Positions 1 through 9,900 of a stretch of 64,000 nucleotides of DNA are shown here, piece after piece (within the stretch, counting starts at the first letter, position 1; every line of letters starts with the position of its first letter). The stretch comes from Chondrocystis sp. NIES-4102. Its GTDB lineage: Bacteria; Cyanobacteriota; Cyanobacteriia; Cyanobacteriales; Xenococcaceae. The stretch covers positions 2,852,001-2,916,000 of the forward strand of contig AP018281.1 in NCBI GenBank assembly GCA_002368355.1, in the 5' to 3' direction. The position numbers were made by a program, and so were the translations under genes. The notes below the pieces were generated by a model. That model saw only the letters and a list, made by a program, of their open reading frames with translations. It was not told the origin of the DNA and searched no databases.

Positions 1-138
1 TATATTTACGCTATTGGGCGTTTATTTTCTGAACCCAAATTAAGAGATAAGCTGGCGGAAAATGCTCGATCTCTAGTTATTAAAGAATATACTTGGGATA
101 ATGTAGGCAAAAAGTATGAACAGGTATTAATAAATTAA
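1..138 (+). CDS. Glycosyltransferase family 4, C-terminal fragment (partial)
   Basis: The window opens inside a plus-strand reading frame of 45 codons ending in TAA at 136-138. The visible tail contains RDKLAENARSLVIKEYTWDN followed by a short helical end. This pattern, with 'LAENAR' and a later 'YTWDN' before the final helix, is what closes many GT-B family 4 glycosyltransferases. The enzyme probably transfers a sugar from a nucleotide-sugar donor to a glycan or lipid acceptor. Everything upstream, including the donor-binding E-x7-E motif, lies outside the window, so the family call rests on this tail alone and the substrate cannot be inferred. Confidence 0.65.
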   Translation, partial: YIYAIGRLFSEPKLRDKLAENARSLVIKEYTWDNVGKKYEQVLIN

Positions 139-332
139 ATATCTCTAAGAATTTCTTCAATTGCGATCGCATCTGTACTTATTCTTTTATTTTCACACAG
201 TGTCAATCATGCTGTTTAAATACTTATAGCAACAGAATAAAAATAAGATATTCCCGAAAGCTCTTTGCATGAGCCTAATATAAATTATCCCAACCTTTGC
301 GCTCCAATACTCTAATTAAATATAAGTCAAGA

Positions 333-1931
333 TCACCTATTAACAGGTAAAGCATTTTCAGAAATTGTAGCCACTAAAGACACATTAAACTCCTCTTCAA
401 AAGCTTCTTTCTTATAACTTAAATTCCACAATTCCAAAGAGCAATTATCCCCTGCTTCCGATGGTTGGATTTGAAGCTCAACACAACGACAATCTGGATC
501 GTAGCAACATTTCACCTGTGCGATCGCGCCTTTATTCCTACGGTCTAAAGCTATTGCTAATCTAAGAATTGCACTCAATTGTCGCACGATTAATTGTTCG
601 TGTTTATTGGGTAATTTCTGATATAATTCGTGTTTTTTCTTGGGTTTACTTTTACGGTGATAGCGGGCAATATTAGCAATTATTTCTAATTCTAATTCCG
701 TATATCCTAATAATTCTGCATTACGAATTAAATAATAAGAATGCTTATGATGGGCAGAATGACTAATATAAACTCCGCAGTTATGTAAAATTGCTGCTGA
801 CCATAAAAGTTCTTTCTCCGCTTCATCCCAAAAGTGGATTTTACCCTGTAATTGCTCAAATATAGTCAAGGCAAACTTAGCTACACGTTCACTATAAGCC
901 AAATCCACATGATATTTATGGGCAATTTTAAGTACATTACGCTTTTTAACCTCATTTTGATAGCGTAAACGACTACTAATTAAACCATGAGTTAGCATCC
1001 AATCTACGATCATCCCTTCCCGTAAGGCTCTTTGACAGATGATGATGGAATTAAGCTTGAGCATTGTCATCGCTTCGAGTAAGATAACTGCACCAGGAAT
1101 AATAATCTCTGCCCTTTTCTCAGACATTCCAGGTACTGCTAATCTTTCCTGATAACTCATTTTTGCCAACTTCTTGACAATTCTTTCTATATCTTTGCGT
1201 GTTATTTCATACCCATTTAACGGATCTGGAATAGAACCTAATTCCCTTGCATGGATCATGGCGAGGGTTTCAATTGTACCAGAAGTACCAATGGTGCGAG
1301 GAACTTCGTTTAACTGTAAGTTTTGCCAAATTTCTTCAACAGATCGTTCTAACATCCCACGAACATAGGATCTCAAGGCTTTGAATTCCAGATCACTAAT
1401 GGGATCTGTAGTTACCATATCTTTAGCTAAACGCACTGCACCAACCTTAGTACTGCTTAAGAAACGGGCTTCGTGAATATCTGCCAAAATTAATTCTGTT
1501 GAACCACCGCCAATATCAATAATTATATGAGGTTGCTCATTAAAATCCATCCCCGATAGTACACCTAAATAGATTCTACGTGCTTCTTCACGACCAGAGA
1601 TTAAATTAACTACAATCCCTAATTCCGCTTCAATTTGACGTAAAAAATCTTCTCCATTGGGAGCTTCTCTAGTAGCACTGGTTGCAACTGCGATAATCTG
1701 GCTAGCATTTAGGCTAGTAGCCATATCCTTACAGCGTCTGAGGGCATCTATAGAACGTTTAATTGCTTCTGGAGTTAAGTTACCTGTAGTAGTATCCCTT
1801 TCTCCTAAACGCACGGTGTCTTTTTCAACGGCGATAACTGTAAAGGATGGTAGGGATGGTTCTATTCGCACAATTACCATGTGAATTGAGTTTGTCCCGA
1901 TATCAATGGCTGCAATAATTTGTTGGTTCAT
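333..1931 (-). CDS. ppx: Exopolyphosphatase / pppGpp phosphatase (Ppx/GppA family)
   Basis: This 532-residue protein has the full two-part architecture of the family. The N-terminal ASKHA-fold ATPase-like domain (about residues 1-310) starts with the phosphate-binding loop AIDIGTNSIHMV (residues 8-19) and has the second loop DIGGGSTELI near residue 140. The C-terminal helical domain (about 320-510) is related to HD domains and has a histidine-rich stretch around 'HNCGVYISHSAHH'. Such enzymes processively release phosphate from long polyphosphate chains, and many also convert pppGpp to ppGpp; the sequence cannot separate the two activities. Translation starts at ATG 1931. The gene diverges from the UbiA gene across 189 AT-rich bases that probably hold both promoters. 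Confidence 0.93.
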   Translation of the reverse strand: MNQQIIAAIDIGTNSIHMVIVRIEPSLPSFTVIAVEKDTVRLGERDTTTGNLTPEAIKRSIDALRRCKDMATSLNASQIIAVATSATREAPNGEDFLRQIEAELGIVVNLISGREEARRIYLGVLSGMDFNEQPHIIIDIGGGSTELILADIHEARFLSSTKVGAVRLAKDMVTTDPISDLEFKALRSYVRGMLERSVEEIWQNLQLNEVPRTIGTSGTIETLAMIHARELGSIPDPLNGYEITRKDIERIVKKLAKMSYQERLAVPGMSEKRAEIIIPGAVILLEAMTMLKLNSIIICQRALREGMIVDWMLTHGLISSRLRYQNEVKKRNVLKIAHKYHVDLAYSERVAKFALTIFEQLQGKIHFWDEAEKELLWSAAILHNCGVYISHSAHHKHSYYLIRNAELLGYTELELEIIANIARYHRKSKPKKKHELYQKLPNKHEQLIVRQLSAILRLAIALDRRNKGAIAQVKCCYDPDCRCVELQIQPSEAGDNCSLELWNLSYKKEAFEEEFNVSLVATISENALPVNR

Positions 1932-2120
1932 GGCAACTGTATATTTTTAACATTTGGCAGATGATGTATAGCTAAAATAAACTACAAAAATTTTTAGATA
2001 ATAACTTTTATTAACTGAAATATTAAGATGATTTTATAATCTCATAGATGTTGTGCCGTAGAGCAGTAACTCTTAAACATTTTAAATATTTAATAAATTT
2101 GGTTTTAATGTGCTTTAAAT

Positions 2121-3008
2121 ATGACTAACAATCAATCTATTATTGAACAACCTACTTGGCAAAAAATAATTCGTCTTTTACGTTGGGATAAACCAGCAGG
2201 AAGACTAATTTTAATGATTCCTGCTCTTTGGGCGGTATTCTTAGCAGCAGAAGGAATTCCCCCTATACCTTTGGTGGGAGTAATAGTATTAGGTACTTTA
2301 GCCACCAGTGCTGCAGGTTGTGTAATCAATGATCTTTGGGATAAAGATATAGATCCGCAGGTAGATAGAACAAAATCCCGTCCTCTAGCTGCGCGTGCTT
2401 TATCAGTTAAGGTGGGAATTATTATTTTTGCGATCGCCTTGATTTGTGCAGCTATCTTAGCTTTTTATCTTAATCGTCTCAGCTTTATTCTCTGTGTTAT
2501 GGCTGTGCCTGTAATTGTTTTATATCCTCTGGCTAAACGAGTTTTTCCCATACCTCAATTGGTTTTATCTATAGCCTGGGGTTTTGCAGTTTTGATTAGT
2601 TGGACGGCGGTAACAGCCACAATTGAACCTGCAACTTGGTTACTTTGGGGGGCGACGGTTGCTTGGACTCTCGGTTTTGACACTGGTTATGCCTTGGCAG
2701 ATCGTGAAGATGATTTGAAGGTAGGCATTAATTCTAGTGCTATCTTTTTCGGTAAATATGCAAGTTACGCGATCGCGCTCTTTTATGCTATCACTGTTGC
2801 TTTATTGTTTTGTTTAGGTCTTAATTTAAATCTCGGTTGGGCTTTTTGGCTTAGTTTACTTTTAGCTACTGTTGGTTGGATATGGCAATATTTACAGTTG
2901 CGTCAACCTGATATTCTTCCCTCTGTGTATGGCAAAGTTTTAGGGCAAAATGTTTGGTTGGGTTTTACTTTACTACTGGGTATGATTTTGGGGTATTTGT
3001 ATTCTTAG
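2121..3008 (+). CDS. ubiA: 4-hydroxybenzoate polyprenyltransferase (UbiA family)
   Basis: This is a 295-residue polytopic membrane protein with about eight hydrophobic helices. It carries both Asp-rich prenyl-diphosphate/Mg2+ motifs of the UbiA superfamily: NDLWDKDID (near residue 70) and DREDD (near residue 194). The sequence around the first motif, DPQVDRTKSRPLA, is typical of 4-hydroxybenzoate polyprenyltransferases. In cyanobacteria this enzyme attaches a solanesyl tail to 4-hydroxybenzoate in the plastoquinone-9 pathway, so its likely role is thylakoid quinone synthesis. Homologues for tocopherol or chlorophyll side-chain addition differ in their motifs and are less likely. The gene stands alone, and a tandem short-repeat array begins right at its stop codon. 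Confidence 0.9.
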   Translation: MTNNQSIIEQPTWQKIIRLLRWDKPAGRLILMIPALWAVFLAAEGIPPIPLVGVIVLGTLATSAAGCVINDLWDKDIDPQVDRTKSRPLAARALSVKVGIIIFAIALICAAILAFYLNRLSFILCVMAVPVIVLYPLAKRVFPIPQLVLSIAWGFAVLISWTAVTATIEPATWLLWGATVAWTLGFDTGYALADREDDLKVGINSSAIFFGKYASYAIALFYAITVALLFCLGLNLNLGWAFWLSLLLATVGWIWQYLQLRQPDILPSVYGKVLGQNVWLGFTLLLGMILGYLYS

Positions 3009-3061
3009 GAGTCAGGAGTCAGGAGTCAGGAGGTTAGGAGTAATCCCACAAGGGGACAATG
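3008..3061. repeat. Short tandem GTCAGGA repeats plus a 23-bp dispersed element
   Basis: Directly after the UbiA stop codon the heptamer GTCAGGA is repeated about three times (3010-3031), then degenerates to GGTTAGGAG. The adjoining 23 bases at 3039-3061 are found again, inverted and identical, at 52796-52818 next to another repeat array. This resembles the short tandemly repeated repetitive (STRR) sequences known from cyanobacterial intergenic regions. Confidence 0.85.
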
Positions 3062-3226
3062 AGAGTAAAGCTAAAAAAAATTTGCCTCGGATATAAATAA
3101 CCAACTTTTGTTACTAAATCACAATTACTTTTGATAGCGATCGCTGTTTTTACCTAATTATAAAGGAATTATTAAGTGGTACAAATCATTTTCGCCTTTT
3201 TAATGAAGAGCAAGGGAGACAGTTAA

Positions 3227-4666
3227 ATGGAACTTTTTAGTAATAATAATTTAATCCGAACGCATTTTTTACTACAATCTGAATGGGAACAAGGCTTTAC
3301 TGGTAAATTAGAGCTTACTAATACAGGTGAAACTCTTAAAGATTGGCAAATTGAGTTTGAATCTAGCTGGGAAATTACACCAGGAATGATTTGGGGGGCG
3401 GAAATTGTTAGTCACCAAGGTAATAAATATGTTTTAAAACCCGTTGATTATAATGCCACAATATATTCCCAACAACAAATTGCCATTATCTTTAACGCTA
3501 ATAAAATTGATGGGCAAGTTGGCAACCCAACTAATATTATTTTTAGTGATGATTATGGTTTACCTACTCCCCCCTCAAATTCCTCAGATAATAGCAATTC
3601 TGAGGTAATTAATACGAATGATGATTTAGCAACAGATATAGACTTCACCTTAGTAAAAGATTGGGGAAGTGGGTTTGAGGGACAAATTTCAATTACTAAT
3701 AATAGTCCCTATAGCATCGATAGCTGGACTTTAGCATTTGACTTTCCTAATCCAATTAATAACATCTGGGACGCTGAAATTGAATCATCTACTAATGGCA
3801 GTTATACAATTAAAAATGCTGCTTGGAATCGAGAACTATCAGCAGGGGAAACTATCACCTTTGGTTTTACTGGCTATAATTCGGTAACTTCCCAACCACA
3901 AAATTTTGATTTAGATGGTTCAACTTTTGCCAGCCCCAGCACCTCAGACAGTAAGTATAGCTATTCTAATCCTGATTTAACAACAGAATTGGAATTAAAT
4001 AAAAACTATCAAGGACGTGCCACTTTTTACGATGCAGCAAACCCAAGTGGCGGGATAGGGGCTTCTGGTTACGATGTACCGAGTTTAGATCAATTGTATA
4101 AGGTTGTAGCAATCAATAATATCCAGTGGAATGGTTCAGAAGCAAGTGGTGGCTTTTTTGAAGTATCTGGGCCCAAACAAAGAGAAGGTGCAGCCCCTGT
4201 AATAGTTCAAGTAATAGATTACCTATATGAGCGTGCAGATGGGATGGATATGAGTGCCGAAGCCTTTAAACTCGTTGCTGATCCTGTCGATGGCATCGTT
4301 AATATTAATTATCAATTAGTGGGCCCTGATGATGATTATGTAACAGCTTATGGTTATAGTATTGGTCAAGGAATTGTGGTTGAAGGTATTGCCGAAAGTA
4401 ATCCCTATTATGCTGCGGTAAGATTGAATAATTATCGTTATCCGATTGAAACAGTGGAATTACTCACCGAAAATGGCGAGGCGATTGATCTTAATCGAGA
4501 ATCTGATAACCGTTTTGTCCTCGATGGCAATTATCCTCTCTATGGCGCACAGGACTTATTGGTTACAGATATTTTCGGTCAGCAAGTTACTTTAGATGAT
4601 GTAAATATTACTAATGGTTCGAGTAACGATACTGTAACTGGAGAACAATTTGCTAAAATTGCCTAA
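3227..4666 (+). CDS. Expansin-like protein with two N-terminal CBM2 modules
   Basis: The 479-residue protein has four modules. Residues about 1-107 and 127-235 are CBM2-type cellulose-binding domains, each with the W-x-x-GF-x-G start, the central WDAEI/WGAEI strand and, in the second copy, the NAAWNRELSAGE...FGFTG signature. Residues about 258-370 match the double-psi barrel of bacterial expansins (EXLX1 type): GRATFYDAANPSGG with Thr266, and DGMDMSAEAF with Asp341 at the place of the essential EXLX1 Asp82. Residues about 375-460 match expansin domain 2 (CBM63), with YYAAVRLNNYRYPIE and aromatic Tyr-Tyr where EXLX1 has Trp-Trp. Expansins loosen cellulose networks without hydrolysis. No signal peptide is visible, so the export route is unclear. 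ATG 3227 has a GGGAG ribosome site. The stop overlaps narM by four bases, tail to tail. Confidence 0.85.
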   Translation: MELFSNNNLIRTHFLLQSEWEQGFTGKLELTNTGETLKDWQIEFESSWEITPGMIWGAEIVSHQGNKYVLKPVDYNATIYSQQQIAIIFNANKIDGQVGNPTNIIFSDDYGLPTPPSNSSDNSNSEVINTNDDLATDIDFTLVKDWGSGFEGQISITNNSPYSIDSWTLAFDFPNPINNIWDAEIESSTNGSYTIKNAAWNRELSAGETITFGFTGYNSVTSQPQNFDLDGSTFASPSTSDSKYSYSNPDLTTELELNKNYQGRATFYDAANPSGGIGASGYDVPSLDQLYKVVAINNIQWNGSEASGGFFEVSGPKQREGAAPVIVQVIDYLYERADGMDMSAEAFKLVADPVDGIVNINYQLVGPDDDYVTAYGYSIGQGIVVEGIAESNPYYAAVRLNNYRYPIETVELLTENGEAIDLNRESDNRFVLDGNYPLYGAQDLLVTDIFGQQVTLDDVNITNGSSNDTVTGEQFAKIA

Positions 4667-5148
4667 TTAGCAGTAATGACCCCAAACTCTTGTAGTGCAG
4701 GCATAAAATTTTTGTTTTCATGACTTGGACGACTAAGTTTAATTAACGCAAAACGTTGGGCTGGGGATAGATTAGACCATTGTTCCACAGAAATAGTCTT
4801 TTGACATTCTTGGACTTTGGTTTGCACTGTATCAGGAATGGATGTAGCATCTAACCAAGGTGGGTGAGGATCTACATTTAATTCCTTAGCTGGTTCACCT
4901 GTACTATTTATCACTAAATTTTGCAAAAAATCACGATAGGTTTGAGCTTCAGCCTCAGTATCACAAGGCATATCGACCAATTTTTGACGGTCTGACTGGG
5001 TAAATTGATTCCAATGGACTAGTTTTAGTTTTACTCCACAATTATCTAGCTTCATTCGCACCTGCATCGGAATACAGTGTAAGGAGTTAACAAAATCTGC
5101 CTCAAATTGAAAGTAATTGTCTTGATTGGTAAGATTTAAGTCATTCAT
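4663..5148 (-). CDS. narM: Nitrate reductase-associated protein NarM
   Basis: The 161-residue soluble protein matches the nitrate-reductase-associated family (PF09655): an FQFEADFVNSLHCIPM opening, a Cys-Gly-Val-Lys-Leu-Lys segment, a conserved PPWLD and the closing RFALIKLSRPSHENKNF followed by PALQEFG. In cyanobacteria NarM is needed for activity or maturation of the ferredoxin-dependent nitrate reductase NarB. I chose ATG 5148; an upstream TTG at 5208 would add 20 atypical residues. narB and the nitrate transporter genes are not in this window, so the gene is separated from them here. A 92-base gap separates it from the divergent hypothetical gene; I found no convincing GTA-N8-TAC NtcA site in that gap. 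Confidence 0.88.
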   Translation of the reverse strand: MNDLNLTNQDNYFQFEADFVNSLHCIPMQVRMKLDNCGVKLKLVHWNQFTQSDRQKLVDMPCDTEAEAQTYRDFLQNLVINSTGEPAKELNVDPHPPWLDATSIPDTVQTKVQECQKTISVEQWSNLSPAQRFALIKLSRPSHENKNFMPALQEFGVITAN

Positions 5149-5240
5149 AGTAATTATTGATAAGTTTAGTAGTTGACCACATCCTAGTAAAATTTTAATA
5201 GTTAGCAATATATAAAGTAATAATAAGCAGAGTTTTTTTA

Positions 5241-5657
5241 ATGCCCAGACCTACTCAGGCTCATCTTGAGCGAATTATTAATAAAAATGATCCTCTAAAT
5301 GTAAGACAGCAAACCCTTAGCCAGATGCAATACTATATGGGTGCTAAACTAATTGAAGTAAAAATAGATCCTCAAGCAGTAATGTATCGCTGGTCTATTA
5401 AAAATCAAGCAGAAAAGCAAATTTGTACTCTTAGTGCTTTTTGGGGCGAGTCGAGAAAAAAAATTCTTTCAGGGGAAGCACCTTTAACTGGAGAAGATTT
5501 AATTAATTGCGCTAGGGCTAATACTTCTGCTGGAGTGGCAATGGCAACTAAATTATGTGGTTTTGCAGAAGATACGGCACGTTTTCAATCTGCTTTAACT
5601 TCTACCCTAGAGGAGTTGGATTTACCTGTGGAGTCTTTTAGTAAGTTACTGGCTTAG
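5241..5657 (+). CDS. Conserved-looking hypothetical protein (138 aa)
   Basis: I do not recognise this protein. It is 138 residues, soluble and without signal peptide or membrane segment. The N-terminus is basic and helical (PRPTQAHLERIINKNDPLNV). A middle beta-rich part (about 35-75) contains YRWSIKNQ and ends in FWGESRKKIL, and a helical C-terminal half contains the Cys-containing stretches INCARANTSAG and KLCGFAED. Codon use and the GCGATCGC-rich flanks look native. It is transcribed away from narM with a 92-base shared upstream region, so joint regulation with nitrate assimilation is possible but unproven. Confidence 0.7.
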   Translation: MPRPTQAHLERIINKNDPLNVRQQTLSQMQYYMGAKLIEVKIDPQAVMYRWSIKNQAEKQICTLSAFWGESRKKILSGEAPLTGEDLINCARANTSAGVAMATKLCGFAEDTARFQSALTSTLEELDLPVESFSKLLA

Positions 5658-5751
5658 AGTGTCAGAGAAACTTAGTTAAATTATTAAGTGCGATCGCTTT
5701 GACTTTTATTATAAAGAGCGATCGCTTTTAACTTTTGCTTAATTATTACAA

Positions 5752-6663
5752 TTATGAATCTTCAATAAAATAATCAGAATCAATTCTTTTGACCTCATAT
5801 TGAGCAATTGATGTAACGCCTACATTATATTCTATCATCAATTCAGTTAATCTATTGCCATTAAGTAAGATGATTTTAATATCAATTTTAGATACATAAT
5901 CTATCGCATCTCTTGTAAAATCGGAAGTAGTGATAAATATTCCTTTTTTAGCTTTTTGTCCTTGAAGCGCACCCACGAATTTTTGTATTTCTGGTCTTCC
6001 AACAATATTTTCCCAACGTTTTGCCTGCAAATAAATAATATCTAAACCTAATCTATCTTCTTTAATAATACCGTTTATACCTTCATCTCTAGTACGTTGT
6101 AAAGCTTGACCAGCTTCTTTTTTTGAACCCCCATAGCCCATTTTTACAAGTAAATTTACAACTAAAGACTCAAAGAAATTAGGCGAACATTGTTTAATAT
6201 TTTCCAATATTTCTATAGCCAAGGTTTTTTGTAATTGTTGATAGGCATTTTCCAAAGCTTCTTCAGGTGTTTCCCTTTCTAATTCTATAGAACAATGATT
6301 TTCTAATTGCTCATTACTACTAGAAGTTCTAAACTGATAATAGCAATGGTATTGCTCCAAAAATTTCATATTAATAGATGTTAGTTTCTTTTTTAAAACT
6401 TTTAATCCTTCTTTAGTGATCGTAAAAACACCTCTTTGTGGAGAAGTTAGCAAACCTGCTTTTTCTAAATGGGTTTTAGTCCAATACACTCGATTAGTAA
6501 ACTTTGATTGTTTTCCACTAGGTAATAATTCCTTCCTTTCTTCCTCTGTTAAATTAAATTGATTAGCTAAATAAGGAATAGCTTCTTTAAATGAATGTTC
6601 TTGTTTATCTCCTGTAAATTGAAGTAGAGGAAGCATCAAAGTTTGAAAATCTGGAATCGACAT
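5752..6663 (-). CDS. mrr: Mrr-family restriction endonuclease (type IV-like)
   Basis: The 303-residue protein has the length and layout of E. coli Mrr. A winged-helix N-terminal domain (about residues 1-95, Mrr_N) contains 'NRVYWTKTHLEKAGLL' and 'GVFTITKEG'. A PD-(D/E)xK nuclease domain (about 155-285) shows Asp193 in TRDEGINGII and the catalytic Gln213-Ala-Lys215 in YLQAKRW. Mrr enzymes cut DNA carrying foreign methylation, so this is probably a standalone modification-dependent restriction enzyme acting against incoming DNA. No methyltransferase adjoins it, as expected for type IV. The gene stands between two unrelated metabolic genes. ATG 6663 is used. Confidence 0.88.
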   Translation of the reverse strand: MSIPDFQTLMLPLLQFTGDKQEHSFKEAIPYLANQFNLTEEERKELLPSGKQSKFTNRVYWTKTHLEKAGLLTSPQRGVFTITKEGLKVLKKKLTSINMKFLEQYHCYYQFRTSSSNEQLENHCSIELERETPEEALENAYQQLQKTLAIEILENIKQCSPNFFESLVVNLLVKMGYGGSKKEAGQALQRTRDEGINGIIKEDRLGLDIIYLQAKRWENIVGRPEIQKFVGALQGQKAKKGIFITTSDFTRDAIDYVSKIDIKIILLNGNRLTELMIEYNVGVTSIAQYEVKRIDSDYFIEDS

Positions 6664-6843
6664 ATTTTAAAAACTATACCCTTTACCTTTTCATATTTAT
6701 ATTTCCCAATCCAATATACAATTCTTTCTATATGCGTTTATGACTTCGCTTAATATTTAAAGATAGATATCACGCTTACCTCAGAATAAATACTTATATT
6801 CTTTCTAATTGAATTACTCTTTATTCTCTCTGCAATTTTGTGT

Positions 6844-6883
6844 ATAAAAAAATTCCTCTCCTTGTAACTATAAAAGAAGAGGA
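6844..6883 (-). terminator. Rho-independent terminator of metH
   Basis: Read on the minus strand just after the metH stop, a TCCTCT/AGAGGA stem (6854-6859 with 6878-6883) closes an 18-base loop and is followed by a run of seven T residues. Stem, loop and T-tract in this order fit an intrinsic terminator. Confidence 0.6.
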
Positions 6884-6900
6884 CAAAAAACTAACTCAAA

Positions 6901-9900
6901 TTAAGCACTAAAATACTTAGATATAGGATGATAGGTAATAAAAGCAGTAGTGGATTGTTCTGGATATAACTGTTCGCTTTCATCCATAAACATTCCAATT
7001 CTTTGAGTATCTAAGATCTCTAATTGCCTATATTGATCGGGAATATTAGGACAAGCAGGATAACCAAAACTATAACGTGAACCGCGATGTTTCTGTTGCA
7101 ATACTTCTTTTACTGTAGTGGGTTCTTCATTGGCAAAACCTAACTCACGTCTTATTCTGGCATGAGTCCATTCTGCTAGTGCTTCAGCCGTTTGTACTGC
7201 CATACCGTGATAGTAGAGGTAATTGGTATAATCGTTGCTGTCGAATAGTTTTTTGGCGTATTGTGTGGCTATTTCTCCCACTGTTACCGCTTGCATGGGG
7301 AAAACATCTAGGGTTGGGCTATCTATGGGTGCAAAGAAATCGGCAATACAAAGACGACGACTAGATTTTTGACGAGGGAAGTCCCATTTTACTAGCTCTA
7401 TCTTACTATTATTTGGGTCGTAGATATGTAAAGAATTTTCTTCGGCAAGACAGGGGAAATAACCATAAATTACAGTGGGATGGAGGAGTTTTTCTGTAAT
7501 GATTTTATGCTTCCATTCTTCTAAAATTGGATGAACTTTACGGGCTAAAAATTGGTCGTATTCTTCACGAGACTGTTCTTTAGGTTTACGGAATTGCCAT
7601 TGTCCTGCAATTAAGGCTTGCAGATCTAAATACCAAAATACTTCTTCTAAATTGATTTCTTCTGCATTAATTATTTTTGTTCCCCAAAAAGGAGGAGTAG
7701 GGCGATCAATATTAACATCTACTGCTTCAGAACGTTTGGTATCAATAATAATTGGTTGTGGTTTTTTACTTTCCTCATCTAGAAAAATTGTATCGACATT
7801 GGCATCAGGGAAAGGTTTATCTGCATCACCTGTATCTACAGAAGTTGATACTTGTTCATTCAAAAAACCCTTAAAATCGTCCCAATTATCTTCAGCTTTA
7901 GCTGGCATTAATTTATCCATAAAATGCAAATCAGCAAAAGCGTCTTTTCCGTAAATAACTTTACCTTTATAAGTATTTTGGCAATCTTGATAAACAAATT
8001 TAGGAGTTAAAGCAGCACCACCTAAAATAACAGGAACTGTAATACCTTTTTCATTAAAAGTTTCTAAATTATCTTTCATAAAGGCGGTGGATTTTACCAG
8101 TAACCCACTCATTGCTATACAGTCTGGTTGATGTTCCTCGTAAGCTTTAATTATATTTTCTACAGGTTGTTTTATCCCTAAATTAATTACTTTATAACCA
8201 TTATTAGAAAGAATAATATCAACAAGGTTTTTACCGATATCATGGACATCACCTTTGACTGTGGCTATAACAAATTTTCCCTTACCATTCCCATCAGCTT
8301 CTTCTTTATCCATATAGGGTTCTAAATAAGCTACCGCAGCTTTCATTGTTTGCGCTGACTGGAGTACAAAGGGTAATTGCATTTGCCCTGAACCAAATAA
8401 TTCCCCCACAACTTTCATACCATCTAGGAGGAAAATATTAACGATATCTAAAGGGGGATATTGTTGTAAGGCTTCGGCTAAGGCTTCATCTAAACCTATT
8501 CTTTCACCATCAATAATATGTTGTTTTAATCTCTCTTCTACGGGTAGGTTTTTATCAACTGCTTCGGTTTTTTTAGTTTTCTTACCTGCGAATAAAGTTG
8601 TTAATTCTCCTAATGGATCATAAGTACAAATATCATTGTCAAACTTGCGTCGATCATAAATTAAATCTGTACAAATCTTTTGCTGATTTGGGTCTATTTT
8701 AGCAAGAGGTAAAATTTTACTAGCACTTACGATAGCTGAATCTAAACCTACCTGCATACATTCATATAAAAAGACAGAATTTAAAACTTGTCTTGCAGCA
8801 GGATTTAAACCAAAAGAAACATTAGAAACACCCAAAAGAATATGACAACCTGGTAATTCTTCCCTAATTCTTTTTATTGCTTCGACGGTTGCTTTACCAT
8901 TTTCTCTATCTTCTTCTATCCCTGTAGATACAGGTAATGCCAACGGATCAAAAAAGATTTCGTGAGGCGCAATTCCATAAGCAACAGCAGCTTCATAAGC
9001 ACGTTTGGCAATGGTAAACTTTTTATCGGCAGTACGTCCCATACCATCTTCATCAATTGTACCGACAACTACCCCTGCGCCATATTTTTTAGCTAAATCT
9101 AATACTTGATAAAATCTTTCCTCCCCATCTTCGTAGTTAGTGGAATTGAGGATACATTTACCCCCAGCCACCTTTAACCCAGCTTCCATTTTTGTCCATT
9201 CGGTGGAGTCTAGCATTAGAGGTAAAGTCACATTATTAACCAAACGGGAGGCTAATTCGTGCATATCTTTTTCCCCGTCTCTTCCTACATAGTCAACGTT
9301 GACATCGAGGATATGCGCCCCTTCTTTTACTTGCGACTTAGCTAAAGATACTAAACTATCCCAATCTTCTTCGTTGAGTAATTCACGACATTTTTTAGAA
9401 CCACTGGCGTTTAATCTTTCACCGACAATGAGGAAGGAATTATCTTGAATATAGGGTTGGGTACTATATATAGAGGCTGCGGAAGGTTCGTAACTAGGAT
9501 GACGTTCTTTTGGTTTTAGATCCTTTGTCATCTCTGCTAGGGCTTTTATATGGTCAAATCTTGTACCACAGCAACCGCCAATGATTTGCACTCCTAAATC
9601 TTCAACAAAGTGCATTAACGCCATGCGTAGTTCGATGGGCGTAAGTTTATAGTGGGCTTGTCCCCCGACATTTTCAGGTAAACCTGCATTAGGTACACAG
9701 GAAACAATGAAAGGGGAATGTTCTGATAGATACTTAATATGATCCTTCATTAGGTCTGGCCCTGTAGCGCAGTTAAGACCTAAAATATCGATAGGATAGG
9801 GTTCTAATATAGCTAAAGCTGCATCAATTTCTGTCCCCACTAGCATTGTTCCCATTTGTTCCATAGTCACGGAAACCATAAGGGGAAGCCTACTAGCTTT

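Noticed and set aside
5149-5240. NtcA binding site between narM and the divergent gene
   Set aside because: I looked for GTA-N8-TAC and near variants in the 92 bases and found none with convincing symmetry.
5752-6663. Defence island around the Mrr gene
   Set aside because: The neighbours are narM-linked and methionine synthase genes; no other defence gene lies within several kilobases.
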